A stretch of DNA of 64,000 nt from NCBI RefSeq assembly GCF_017897595.1, contig NZ_JAGKIK010000009.1:124001-188000 (forward strand), in the 5' to 3' direction. Each line of letters opens with the position of its first letter. Within the stretch, counting starts at the first letter, position 1. Of the stretch, positions 1 through 7,307 are shown one piece after another. Source of the DNA: Aquimarina sp. U1-2. GTDB lineage: Bacteria; Bacteroidota; Bacteroidia; Flavobacteriales; Flavobacteriaceae. Both the position numbers and the translations under genes were made by a program. A model generated the notes under the pieces. It worked only from the letters and a program-made list of their open reading frames with translations, did no database searches and had not been told where the DNA came from.

Positions 1-134
1 ACCAATCGATCTATCTGCGCATTTTTATTTCTTAGTTAATTTATAAAAATTTGGCGCCACTGCAAAAAGGAAATGACCTTTCGATTGGAACCAAACTTTG
101 CTCTGATTTCATATATAATGTTACCATACGTTTT

Positions 135-791
135 TTAATCAACTAGCTTAAATATTAAATCTTTTTTTTCCGTATCAAAAATCGAAACATATATATTATT
201 CGCTTTTTTCTTTTTAATTACATATGGTTGATTACCATCTGTAAAAAGGATATCGAATCCGTTATAATTTATTCTTTCCCATCTCAAATCAGAATTACCC
301 ATTTTGAAACTACTACTTACATAAATAGAATCATTAATGAATTTAATTGTGTCCTTTATTCCCAAATGATCTCTGAGAATTTTTTTGCCTATTAACTCTA
401 TTTTTCTTGTTTCGTTTTTTAGAGAGTCCGCTAGTTTTTTGTAAACCCGATTTCGAACCTTGCCTTTATCAACAAAAACTATACTGTCTTTTTCAAAAGG
501 ATTGATCTCTTCAAAATGGTTGTTATCTTCCGAAAGAAACAATTTATTTCCTTTTACTCTAATTGGTTTTTCTTGCTCATCATTGTACCAATAATATTTA
601 AAACCTTTCATTTTATATATTCCATTTTTAAATGAAATTATATGATGAAATGGATTTTCCTTATTTATTGAAGATAGACGACTTTCTGGATTATAGGTGT
701 AGGCATATATCCAAGTTCCATTCAACTTCTTTTCATTTTGGCAAGAAGTTGAAAATACTATTAAAATTAATATGAAATTTATTCTTTTCAA
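135..791 (-). CDS. Unknown lipoprotein, first visible cassette gene
   Basis: Not recognised. From the TTG codon at 789-791 the product is about 218 residues. It opens with a charged start and a hydrophobic stretch ending in a lipobox-like VFSTSC, so it is probably an outer-membrane or periplasmic lipoprotein. The rest is lysine-rich and beta-strand-like (FKNGIYKMKGFKYYW, DLRWERINYNGFDILF), similar in style to the small lipocalin-like lipoproteins of flavobacteria, but no family is claimed. A longer reading to an ATG at 836 would run into the hairpin element at 801-983. TTG, or an ATT a few codons upstream, is therefore preferred as start. It is the third gene of the cassette-like array counted from the recombinase. 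Confidence 0.6.
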   Translation of the reverse strand: MKRINFILILIVFSTSCQNEKKLNGTWIYAYTYNPESRLSSINKENPFHHIISFKNGIYKMKGFKYYWYNDEQEKPIRVKGNKLFLSEDNNHFEEINPFEKDSIVFVDKGKVRNRVYKKLADSLKNETRKIELIGKKILRDHLGIKDTIKFINDSIYVSSSFKMGNSDLRWERINYNGFDILFTDGNQPYVIKKKKANNIYVSIFDTEKKDLIFKLVD

Positions 792-800
792 ATGTATGGT

Positions 801-983
801 AATGTGCGGGCGGCTATGGCGTGTTCTTTTGTGCAAAATAGTAATTTTGCTTCAAAAGTATGCGTTATAGCAGCCAGTTCTTGTCCGTTCTCCCGCTTTT
901 CGCGGGGAGCGGGCGTGGACTGGCGCGGAGCCGCCCGCACATTCGAGTCCATACGGAGCGTAGCGGAGTATGGACTCGAACGT
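801..983. repeat. Junction hairpin element, copy A
   Basis: First of three copies of a structured element found at the cassette junctions. It starts AATGTGCGGGCGGCTATGGC and ends in ACTCGAACGT. Outer arms GTGCGGGCGGCT (803-814) and AGCCGCCCGCAC pair across about 130 bp. Inside are a hairpin around CCCGC-TTTTC-GCGGG and a 13-bp stem TTCGAGTCCATAC / GTATGGACTCGAA around GGAGCGTAGCGGA. The inner right arm (about 866-880) has decayed relative to copy B. It ends at the ACGTT of the adjoining attC-like site. Short open frames crossing it are artefacts of its symmetry. Confidence 0.85.
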
Positions 984-1170
984 CTCGGCTATGATTAGTG
1001 CGGGAGTAAGAGAGCGTTCACTAACGAACCAGCACTTAGCCAAAACTTTTTATTTTGTTTTAATTTTTCATTTTTAAAGCCAAATCAAAAGATTTGGCGG
1101 ACATTATAAAAATACACTAAACTTTTGATCAAACATTTAACCCCGTATTAATTATAGCCCTTGTTGTGTG
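979..1170 (-). other. attC-like recombination site downstream of the Mrr-like gene
   Basis: Read on the minus strand, the gene at 1178-1888 is followed by CACAACA, then GGCTATAATTAATACGGG (about 1143-1160). A spacer of about 130 nt follows, then CCCGCACTAATCATAGCC (about 987-1004) and the box ACGTT. The two 18-mers are imperfect inverted repeats with three purine-transition mismatches, like the R''L''-L'R' layout of integron attC sites. The core boxes are only approximate (CACAAC for RYYYAAC, GTTCGAG for GTTRRRY). The structure is seen; recombination activity is inferred. Confidence 0.5.
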
Positions 1171-1177
1171 TAGTACT

Positions 1178-1888
1178 TTATTCTCGGTATAATTTTTTAA
1201 ACTGTTCATAAGCTCTATCCTTATTTTCTTCTATAAAATCAAAATATTGACGGTCGGTCAAAATTTCTTTTTCTCCTACAATTTGAAAGTTGTCATCAAG
1301 TATTGGTAAATTAATTGGGTATTTTCTTTTGAATCCGTCCAGCATTTGGTCTCGAGGGCCTAGTCTACAAATAGGTGAGTAAGCTCTACGAATTAGTTGA
1401 TTTGTGTCGAAATCAATAGTACCACCATCATTAGGTGTTTTTCCAGGATAGTCCCAATACGGAAAAAGTCTGTCAGCATAAGGCATATATTTAGCTGTCA
1501 TTCCTTGTTTCCATTTATTATAATATTCGGTTTCTAATTCTTTTAATGTAACAAGTTTAATATTAGTTTTTTCAGCTGCCTGATAACTTCCTCTTTGAAA
1601 TCCATTTTTAGATACAATGAATCCAATATTTGCTCCAAAATCAGATATTACTGTTCTGAATGAATGTATAGTTTCTTGACTGACTGGTTTATTCCAAAAT
1701 TTGCATTCGACAAGAATAATTGGTTTATACTCACTTTTAATATCTTGAGTGTAAACATCAATTTCTTTTTTTCCGCGAACTAATTCGACAATTTTCGATA
1801 TTTCGGTTTCAAATCCGCATTCCTCAAACATTTGTCCAACATAATTCTGTAATTCAGTCCAATTTTGAGGTTCGGTATCAAATATCAT
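1178..1888 (-). CDS. Mrr-like restriction endonuclease-fold protein (cassette gene)
   Basis: The product is 236 residues. The N-terminal half carries the Mrr_cat pattern of the PD-(D/E)xK nuclease fold: a helix WTELQNYVGQMFEECGF, then GKKEIDVYT (catalytic Asp near residue 43) and IILVECKFWN (the E-x-K pair). This is followed by VSQETIHSFRTVISDFGANIGFIVSKNGF, the usual Mrr distal segment. These proteins cleave DNA, often modified DNA, and work alone as type IV-like nucleases or in defence modules. The C-terminal half (about residue 125 on, KWKQGMTAKYMPYADRL) is not recognised and may be a partner or DNA-recognition part. It has no methylase partner nearby. Defence or toxin genes are common integron cargo, which fits its place. 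The start ATG lies about 33 bp after the hairpin element. Confidence 0.75.
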   Translation of the reverse strand: MIFDTEPQNWTELQNYVGQMFEECGFETEISKIVELVRGKKEIDVYTQDIKSEYKPIILVECKFWNKPVSQETIHSFRTVISDFGANIGFIVSKNGFQRGSYQAAEKTNIKLVTLKELETEYYNKWKQGMTAKYMPYADRLFPYWDYPGKTPNDGGTIDFDTNQLIRRAYSPICRLGPRDQMLDGFKRKYPINLPILDDNFQIVGEKEILTDRQYFDFIEENKDRAYEQFKKLYRE

Positions 1889-1920
1889 TTAGTTAATAAT
1901 GTTTTTTGCGTATTACACAC

Positions 1921-2107
1921 AATGTGCGGGCGGCTATGGCGTGTTCTTTTGTGCAAAATAGTAATTTTGCTTCAAAAGAACACGCCATAGCCGCCCGCAC
2001 ATTCTTGTCCGTTCTCCCGCTTTTCGCGGGGAGCGGGCGTGGACTGGCGCGGAGCCGCCCGCACATTCGAGTCCGTACGGAGCGTAGCGGAGTATGGACT
2101 CGAACGT
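1921..2107. repeat. Junction hairpin element, copy B (best preserved)
   Basis: Second copy. Its first 31 bases (1921-1951) are repeated as an exact reverse complement at 1973-2003. They surround a loop that is itself an inverted repeat (GCAAAAT-AGTA-ATTTTGC). A second right arm, AGCCGCCCGCACATT, lies near 2053-2067, so the left arm has two possible partners. The CCCGC-TTTTC-GCGGG hairpin and the TTCGAGTCCGTAC / GTATGGACTCGAA stem follow. The latter has one G-T wobble relative to copy A. It ends in CGAACGT at the attC-like site of the next gene. Confidence 0.85.
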
Positions 2108-2229
2108 CTAGTATAAGCGCAGTAGCGGATTTCACATACTAACTTTTCGGCTTATAACTGACCTTAAACCTATACAGTTTGTTTCATTTTATAACTTTCA
2201 CCGCTATTGCGTTTATACCGTGTTGTCAA
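2103..2229 (-). other. attC-like recombination site downstream of the DUF1028 gene
   Basis: On the minus strand, the gene ending at 2243 is followed by GACAACA and TATAAACGCAATAGCGG (2201-2217). A spacer of about 70 nt follows, then CCGCTACTGCGCTTATA (about 2112-2128) and AGACGTT. The two 17-mers pair with only two mismatches. Both outer boxes resemble integron core boxes (GACAAC like RYYYAAC; GTT at the other end). The same AATAGCGG ... CCGCTACT signature recurs at 47377-47506 and, slightly changed, at 52333-52465. The inverted repeat is seen; its use by the recombinase at 3804 is inferred. Confidence 0.6.
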
Positions 2230-2242
2230 TAGTGCTATCACA

Positions 2243-3478
2243 CTATTTTGATTTTATTTTGGCTAACAAATTTTTAGCCTCTACATTGTTTTCGTCCATT
2301 TCTATGGCTTTTTCGAGATTGGTTGTTGCCTTTTTTAAATTACCATTTTTGTAATGGGCTTTACCGATTAGATAATTTAGGTATGTTGTTGTTATATCCT
2401 TTTTAGCCAAATCATTACATAATTCGATTGCCTCAGTATTTCTACCGACTGAAATAAGCATCGCAATAGCATTTTCCCAATCTTTTGGTGTAAATGTTTC
2501 AGGTTTTATCAAGTTGTTCAATTCCTGATTCTCTTTCATAAAATAGAAAGCTGGAAGATTGACTTTCCAATTCGAGTTTTCGTCAATTCCCTTTTTTATC
2601 CAATCAATCGCTTTGTCCTTTTTTCCAATTAGAATGTTGGTCATTGCAATTTTTGAGTAAATACCTGTCCAGCCATCTAACATTGATTCGGCTTCTACTA
2701 ATTTTTGTATCGCTATTTCAGAATTTCCTCCTTCAAAAGCATATCGTGCTTGATTTAATCTAATTCTGCCATAATGGTAATTCATTAATGTTTGTAGTTC
2801 TTCAAACGGTCGTTTTGAATTATCTACTCTCAAATCTATCTGATTGTACCATTCATTGTCCGTTCCCTTGACTACTAATGCTCCAGATTGTTTTCCTGTT
2901 ATCTGTCCACCAGCTTCTTGCCCAGCTACAATACTTTTTAGAAGACGTTGAGCCAATGTACCTTTAGAATTTTCAAAGGTTATAGCCATCTTATCCAAAA
3001 CTTTGTCATCAAGTTGATTTCCCATCACAACGTAGTGTTTGCCAATCTTATGAGAAGCGTTCCCATTCCAATATTTAAGAGACTCGCCCGTAAAGGCAAA
3101 AACGTTTCCGTTTGAGTCAATTCCTGAAACCTGTCTGTAGTTAGATTCAGGGTCATTTTGTTTAACTTGATTAATAGATTCCTCTATCGTTTTACCCTCA
3201 CGTAGATATTTAAATCCTTCTAGCGCGTAGTTAGGCTCTGTTTCTGCAATAACCGAAAATGCGCCAATGTTGGGTTCTATGTAAATCGTAGAATTGCCAA
3301 CGTAAATATTGTCAGTTGCAACTGCAATTCCCCACTCTTTGGCATTTTCGTCATATGCAATTATTGAGAATGTTGAGTTTATATTTTTATCCGTTAATAA
3401 ACTTGGCAAATTTTGTGCAGACGCCAATATTGGCAACCATAACAAAGCAAATAAGGTTACCTTTTTATATATTTTCAT
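2243..3478 (-). CDS. Secreted DUF1028 protein with C-terminal TPR repeats (cassette gene)
   Basis: The product is 411 residues. It has a signal peptide (MKIYKKVTLFALLWLPILASAQ), then a DUF1028 domain over about residues 35-230: STFSIIAYDENAKEWGIAVATD, an SVIAETEPNYA segment, and GQEAGGQITGKQSGALVV. DUF1028 is an Ntn-hydrolase-like fold seen in secreted or periplasmic proteins of uncertain function. From about residue 235 there are tetratricopeptide-like helices (LNQARYAFEGGNSEIAIQKLVEAE, YLIGKAHYKNGNLKKATTNLEKAI), probably for protein contacts. It is the first gene after the recombinase and would be best placed for expression from a platform promoter. The catalytic role is unknown. Confidence 0.8.
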   Translation of the reverse strand: MKIYKKVTLFALLWLPILASAQNLPSLLTDKNINSTFSIIAYDENAKEWGIAVATDNIYVGNSTIYIEPNIGAFSVIAETEPNYALEGFKYLREGKTIEESINQVKQNDPESNYRQVSGIDSNGNVFAFTGESLKYWNGNASHKIGKHYVVMGNQLDDKVLDKMAITFENSKGTLAQRLLKSIVAGQEAGGQITGKQSGALVVKGTDNEWYNQIDLRVDNSKRPFEELQTLMNYHYGRIRLNQARYAFEGGNSEIAIQKLVEAESMLDGWTGIYSKIAMTNILIGKKDKAIDWIKKGIDENSNWKVNLPAFYFMKENQELNNLIKPETFTPKDWENAIAMLISVGRNTEAIELCNDLAKKDITTTYLNYLIGKAHYKNGNLKKATTNLEKAIEMDENNVEAKNLLAKIKSK

Positions 3479-3510
3479 TCTTTTCTCGAGGTTTGTTTTG
3501 CATTATTGAC

Positions 3511-3700
3511 AATGTGCGGGCGGCTATGGCGTGTTTTTGCTGTAGCAAGATATGAAATATCTTAGCGGAGGCAAAAATTCGCTATAGCCGCGAGTCCTTG
3601 TCTGTGCGCCGCTTTCAGGCGGTGCCAGACAGGGGCTCGTGGCGAAGCCGCCCGCACATCCGAGTCAATGTGACGCGTAGCGGCGCATTGACTCGGACAT
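3511..3700. repeat. Junction hairpin element, copy C (diverged, with compensatory changes)
   Basis: Third copy, nearest the recombinase. It keeps AATGTGCGGGCGGCTATGGC and the partner GCCGCCCGCACAT, but the internal stems differ in sequence. The loop stem is AAGATAT-GAA-ATATCTT instead of GCAAAAT/ATTTTGC. The middle hairpin pairs CGAGTCC...GTCTG with CAGAC...CTCG. The distal stem is TCCGAGTCAATG / CATTGACTCGGA around a conserved GCGTAGCGG loop. Both arms of each stem have changed together relative to copies A and B, which points to selection or copying of the folded form. Confidence 0.85.
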
Positions 3701-3740
3701 TAGTATATACGAACCTATAACAAATCTTTGTTTTATCCAA
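3700..3740 (-). promoter_or_regulatory. Candidate cassette promoter and attachment region beside the recombinase gene
   Basis: This short spacer separates the recombinase start from the first junction element. On the minus strand it reads AAGATTTGTTATAGG and then CGTATATACTAATGTC, running straight into the element. AAGATTTG is one base from the TAnnTTTG form of the Bacteroidota -7 box and points into the array. ATACTAATGTC resembles the end of the neighbouring attC-like site (ATACTAGACGTT). It could be the equivalent of the attI/Pc region of an integron. Weak on sequence alone; the position is the main argument. Confidence 0.3.
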
Positions 3741-3803
3741 AGGAAAGTGTGTAGTTATCGCAACTTTTTTTAGATTATCTTCGTAACTTTTAAAATGTAA
3801 GTT

Positions 3804-4634
3804 ATGAACACCTTTTCTGGATTTAAGCAATTACTTGAAATTAAAAGATATAGCCCAAATACCATAAATACCTACATAGGATTATTGTTAGCCTTTCAAA
3901 AATTTATAGGGTTTAATAGTACTATTGAGTCTTTAACGAGAAATAACTTATTTAATGCTATTGTTCGTATTGTTAAAGCAAATGGGTACAGTTACTCATC
4001 CCACAAACAATTAATCGGAGCAATAAAACTGTATCTTTCGGAAATTCATCACCAAAAATTGGATTTCAGTCCTGTATATCCTACGCAAAAGCCTCAACCT
4101 CTTCCAGATATCATTTCTGCTGAAGAAGTAAAGAGAATTTTTGAAGCCGTGAATAATATAAAGCATAAGACGATGCTCACTACAGTATATGCACTAGGTT
4201 TACGTAGCGGAGAATTAATAAATCTAAAAATAGCTGATATTGACGGAAACAGAAAAACGGTTCACATTCGAGGAGGGAAAGGAAATAAAGACAGAATCCT
4301 TCACTTGCCAGAGAAATTACATAGTTTATTAAGAACCTACTTCAGAAAATACAAACCAGAAATTTATCTATTTAACGGACAGCATATAGAAACATATAGT
4401 GCGGCTAGTCTGAGAAAAGTTTTCACAAATGCGGCTGCTAGAGCAAATATTTCTAAAAAAGTAACCCTACATAGCCTCCGGCATGCTTATGCCACACATC
4501 TTCTTGAATCTGGTACCGATATTCGAATCATTCAGAAACTATTAGGTCATAATTCTATTAAAACTACGACTATATACACACACGTAGCTAAAAATCGATT
4601 AATTAATGTACCTAGCCCTCTGGATTTTTTATAA
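3804..4634 (+). CDS. Tyrosine recombinase (Xer/integron-integrase-like)
   Basis: The product is 276 residues: an N-terminal SAM-like core-binding domain (about 1-90) and a catalytic domain (about 100-270). The catalytic set is visible: Arg134 (LGLRSGE), Lys159 (GKGNKDR), His223 and Arg226 (LHSLRHAYATHLL), His249 (LLGHNS) and Tyr258 (TIYTHV). The tail INVPSPLD resembles the VRSPLD end of IntI proteins. The spacing from Arg134 to His223 is 89 residues, as in XerC/XerD and shorter than in IntI1. The IntI-specific insertion that reads folded attC sites is therefore missing. It probably moves the adjacent cassettes by an IntI-like or Xer-like reaction. The start chosen is the first Met; no Shine-Dalgarno is needed in this phylum. 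Confidence 0.85.
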   Translation: MNTFSGFKQLLEIKRYSPNTINTYIGLLLAFQKFIGFNSTIESLTRNNLFNAIVRIVKANGYSYSSHKQLIGAIKLYLSEIHHQKLDFSPVYPTQKPQPLPDIISAEEVKRIFEAVNNIKHKTMLTTVYALGLRSGELINLKIADIDGNRKTVHIRGGKGNKDRILHLPEKLHSLLRTYFRKYKPEIYLFNGQHIETYSAASLRKVFTNAAARANISKKVTLHSLRHAYATHLLESGTDIRIIQKLLGHNSIKTTTIYTHVAKNRLINVPSPLDFL

Positions 4635-4635
4635 C

Positions 4636-4728
4636 CTGCGATAGGGATAGCAGCGGCATCCCCCGAGAGGTACGATTCGGGGATATAGCGGATAGCCCGG
4701 CCCCGAGCGTAGCCTTCGGGGATCGCCC
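4636..4728 (+). ncRNA. Structured RNA element, Bacteroidota type (possibly Flavo-1)
   Basis: This starts two bases after the recombinase stop. The opening GCGATAGGGAT can close with the terminal GATCGCCC. Inside are stems ATCCCCCGA / TTCGGGGAT and CCCCGA-GCGTAGCC-TTCGGGG, separated by the unpaired signature AGCGGATAGCCCGG. Elements with the same opening and GCGGATAGCCCG core are widespread between genes in Bacteroidota. The name Flavo-1 is from memory and not verified. The function is unknown. It is GC-rich against its surroundings. Confidence 0.5.
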
Positions 4729-4733
4729 AAAAC

Positions 4734-4769
4734 AAAAACCGCTTCTATATTTCTATAAAAACGGTTTTT
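4734..4769 (+). terminator. Terminator of the recombinase transcript
   Basis: AAAAACCG (4734-4741) pairs with CGGTTTTT (4762-4769) around a 20-nt loop, giving a stem that ends in a short T run. It follows the structured RNA and would end the recombinase transcript. Confidence 0.6.
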
Positions 4770-5021
4770 GAAATTTTAATTATAAAAAGGATATTGTAAA
4801 TTCCCAGCATCCAGCATCCAGCATCTAAATATTTAGTCTCACTACTCACTACTAAAATCTCAATACTAATTAAAAATACCTCCTAACTCTCAAGGAGGGA
4901 ATTAACAGATTTTAGAATTTACAAATAACTATTAAAAATAATTTTGGCTATTAGTCTTGACTCCTGTTTCTAACAGCGCCAGCGATCTCAATACTCAGTA
5001 CTCAATACTAACATCTTAATA
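4770..5021. other. Intergenic spacer with short direct repeats
   Basis: No gene seen. It contains three direct copies of CAGCATC (from about 4806) and AT-rich runs such as ACTACTCACTACTAAAATC and AATACTCAGTACTCAATACTAA. These simple-sequence spacers resemble those between the neighbouring fatty-acid genes. Confidence 0.5.
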
Positions 5022-6833
5022 CTATCCCAAGAAATACCCATCCTCCTCAGCGATTTTATCAGCAATTTTGCTACGCAAAGCTACTACATTGGGCTGATTT
5101 GCATATTTCGTAAATCGCTTTAATCCCATCAACATCATGCGTTGCTCATCACCTTCGGCAAAAGATACGATAGCTTCTTTTCCTTTTCTAATTACAATAT
5201 CTACTGCATTATAAAGATAAAGCTGAGACATCGCTATTTGAATTTCTTGTGAAGCTTCACCAAAACGCTTTGCATTTTTCTCGGTACGTAAAATTGTAGA
5301 CTCTGCCATGTATATTTCGATTAATATATCAGACGCTGCCAATAATAATTGTTGGTGCTCTTCCAGTTTTGGTCCGAATTTTTGAACGGCCGATCCAGCT
5401 ACCATTAAGAACACTTTTTTCAATTTGGCGATGATCTCTTTTTCTTCAGAAAATAAAACAGAATAATCTGGAGTGTCAAAAGAGGGGATACCTGTTAACT
5501 CGTCGGCTACCTTCATTGCAGGACCTAACAGGTCAACATGTCCTTTCATCGCTTTTTTAACCAACATACCTACAGCTAACATGCGATTAATCTCGTTGGT
5601 ACCTTCATAAATACGAGAAATTCGAGCATCACGCCAGGCAGATTCCATAGGCGTATCTGCCGAGAATCCCATACCTCCAAAAATCTGGATCCCTTCATCA
5701 GTTGTATTTTGTACATCTTCAGAAACGGCAACTTTTAATATAGAACATTCGATAGCATACTCCTCAACTCCCTTAAGTTCTGCTTCTTGGTGCGAGTTTC
5801 CTTCCGCTTGACGGATAGCAATTCGATCTTCTATATTTTTGGCAGCTCTGTACGAGGCAGCTTCATCGGCATAGGTATTGGTTGCCATTTCTGCAATTTT
5901 GGATTTAATAGCTCCAAAATTCATGATTGGCGTTTTAAACTGAATACGTTCATTTGCATATTTAGTAGCCTCTCCGATCACTCTTCTTTGTGCATCCAGA
6001 CAAGCTGCTGCTAATTTGATACGCCCTACGTTTAAGGCGTTCATTGCTATTTTGAATCCGTTGCCACGCTCTGATAGCATGTTTTCTACCGGTACTTTTG
6101 TATCACTAAAGAATACTTGTCGGGTAGAGGAGGAGTGGATACCCAATTTCTTTTCTTCATCTCCTAATTCAATACCGTTCGAAGGATCATTTTCAACAAT
6201 AAAACCGGTAATATTCTTATCATCTTCGATTCTGGCAAATACGATAAATAGATTACAAAACCCAGCGTTTGAGATCCACATTTTTTGACCAGAAATTAGA
6301 TAATGCTTACCATCATCTGACAGTACTGCTTTGGTTTTACCCGAGTTTGCATCTGATCCAGCACCAGGCTCGGTTAAGCAATAGGCACCAAACCACTCAC
6401 CCGTAGCTAATTTGGGTACATATTTTTTCTTTTGCTCTTCGTTTCCGTATAATGTGATTGGCATGGTTCCGATCCCGGTATGGGCACCAAAAGCGGTGCT
6501 AAATGAACCTGTAGCTCCAGAAATGTAATCGCAAACCAGCATTGTCGATACAAATCCCATTCCTAAACCATCATATTCTTCGGGCACGGCTACACCTAAA
6601 AGACCAAGTTCACCTGCTTTTTTCATACATTCTTCGGTAAATGCATAATCTTTGGATTCAAATCGCTCCCAATGCGCCCATAATTCGCGATCTACAAATT
6701 CTTTGGTGCTATCGCGCATCATTTTTTGCTCCTCAGAAAAATCTTCAGGAGTAAATACATCTTCGCAGTTCGTTTCTTTGACAAGGAACTGTCCTCCTCT
6801 AAGAATTTCTTTGTTTATTGTTTCTGTTTTCAT
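5022..6833 (-). CDS. Acyl-CoA dehydrogenase (beta-oxidation, FadE-like)
   Basis: A flavoprotein of 603 residues that makes trans-2-enoyl-CoA from acyl-CoA, the first step of each beta-oxidation round. The N-terminal alpha domain begins near residue 30, and the FAD/substrate signature CLTEPGAGSD lies at 152-161. The C-terminal part has IFGGMGFSADTPMESAWRD and IYEGTNEINRM with the likely catalytic Glu. A C-terminal extension of about 150 residues (from about LLGPAMKVADEL) is typical of the long bacterial form. It is the last gene of the marR-fadB-fadA-fadE-like operon, 51 bp after a four-helix-bundle gene. Confidence 0.93.
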   Translation of the reverse strand: MKTETINKEILRGGQFLVKETNCEDVFTPEDFSEEQKMMRDSTKEFVDRELWAHWERFESKDYAFTEECMKKAGELGLLGVAVPEEYDGLGMGFVSTMLVCDYISGATGSFSTAFGAHTGIGTMPITLYGNEEQKKKYVPKLATGEWFGAYCLTEPGAGSDANSGKTKAVLSDDGKHYLISGQKMWISNAGFCNLFIVFARIEDDKNITGFIVENDPSNGIELGDEEKKLGIHSSSTRQVFFSDTKVPVENMLSERGNGFKIAMNALNVGRIKLAAACLDAQRRVIGEATKYANERIQFKTPIMNFGAIKSKIAEMATNTYADEAASYRAAKNIEDRIAIRQAEGNSHQEAELKGVEEYAIECSILKVAVSEDVQNTTDEGIQIFGGMGFSADTPMESAWRDARISRIYEGTNEINRMLAVGMLVKKAMKGHVDLLGPAMKVADELTGIPSFDTPDYSVLFSEEKEIIAKLKKVFLMVAGSAVQKFGPKLEEHQQLLLAASDILIEIYMAESTILRTEKNAKRFGEASQEIQIAMSQLYLYNAVDIVIRKGKEAIVSFAEGDEQRMMLMGLKRFTKYANQPNVVALRSKIADKIAEEDGYFLG

Positions 6834-6883
6834 ATCTGTAATTATTTTTGAAAAGAGAAAATAGAGAATAGAAAAGAGATGAA

Positions 6884-7237
6884 TTAAGTAATCTTATTTT
6901 GAAAACTCATTGTCATTTTTTGAAATTCTTCTACCTTATCTTCAAATTGTTCTAATTGTTTTTTGTTAATATATTTTCTATGATATGCTATTAGCAATTG
7001 AGTTCCTAATTCAAAAGAAGAACCTAACGAAACATCTAAATAATGTTTGAAAGATTTATCTGTTCTCGCGGAACCTTCAGCTATATTACTAGGAATAGAG
7101 ATTGAGCATCTACTAAGTTGAGAAGATAGATCATAACGTTCATGTTTGGGAAAAGTTTCCAGCAGATCAGAAATATCATTAGTAATTTCCAAACCTAACT
7201 TCCATATCTTCAGGTTTTTATAATTATGCCGTTTCAA
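6884..7237 (-). CDS. Four helix bundle protein (23S rRNA intervening-sequence type)
   Basis: The product is 117 residues of the small family first known from 23S rRNA intervening sequences: HNYKNLKIWKLGLEIT, LSSQLSRCSISIPSNIAEGS, FKHYLDVSLGSSFELGTQLL. It folds as four helices; its function is unknown. Here it lies between the acyl-CoA dehydrogenase and thiolase genes of the fad operon, in the same orientation, and is presumably co-transcribed. A related but broken copy lies on the other side of the thiolase gene. Its presence in a metabolic operon suggests insertion rather than a role in fat breakdown. Confidence 0.88.
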   Translation of the reverse strand: MKRHNYKNLKIWKLGLEITNDISDLLETFPKHERYDLSSQLSRCSISIPSNIAEGSARTDKSFKHYLDVSLGSSFELGTQLLIAYHRKYINKKQLEQFEDKVEEFQKMTMSFQNKIT

Positions 7238-7260
7238 TAATATATTTATTATTTTTTTTC

Positions 7261-7301
7261 TTCTCTCTTCTCTCTTCTCTCTTCTCTCTTGTCTCTTCTC
7301 C
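7261..7301. repeat. TTCTCTC microsatellite
   Basis: A pyrimidine tract of about four TTCTCTC units followed by TTGTCTCTTCTCC, between the four-helix-bundle gene and the thiolase gene. Such tracts can change length by slippage. It lies in the transcribed spacer of the operon. Confidence 0.8.
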
Positions 7302-7307
7302 TTAATA

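Larger units (their letters stand above)
801..4634. mobile_element. Integron-like platform: recombinase plus three cassette-like genes
   Basis: A tyrosine recombinase gene (3804-4634, +) is divergent from three minus-strand genes (2243-3478, 1178-1888, 135-791). All three point away from the recombinase, as cassette genes do in integrons. At each junction, at about 801, 1921 and 3511, lies a copy of the same 183-190 bp hairpin element. Just 3' of the second and third genes lie attC-like imperfect inverted repeats. The layout is seen directly. Calling it a working integron-like system is inference, because the recombinase lacks the insertion typical of IntI. The left end of the array may continue beyond the window. 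Confidence 0.55.

Noticed and set aside
792..3830. Several short open frames crossing the junction hairpins (for example around 792-998, 1906-2142, 3316-3555, 3615-3830).
   Set aside because: They lie in self-complementary repeats, read through both arms, and differ between copies in length and frame. They are explained by the inverted repeats.
3804..4634. A canonical integron integrase (intI).
   Set aside because: The distance between catalytic Arg and His is Xer-like and the IntI-specific insertion is missing, so the name IntI is not used.
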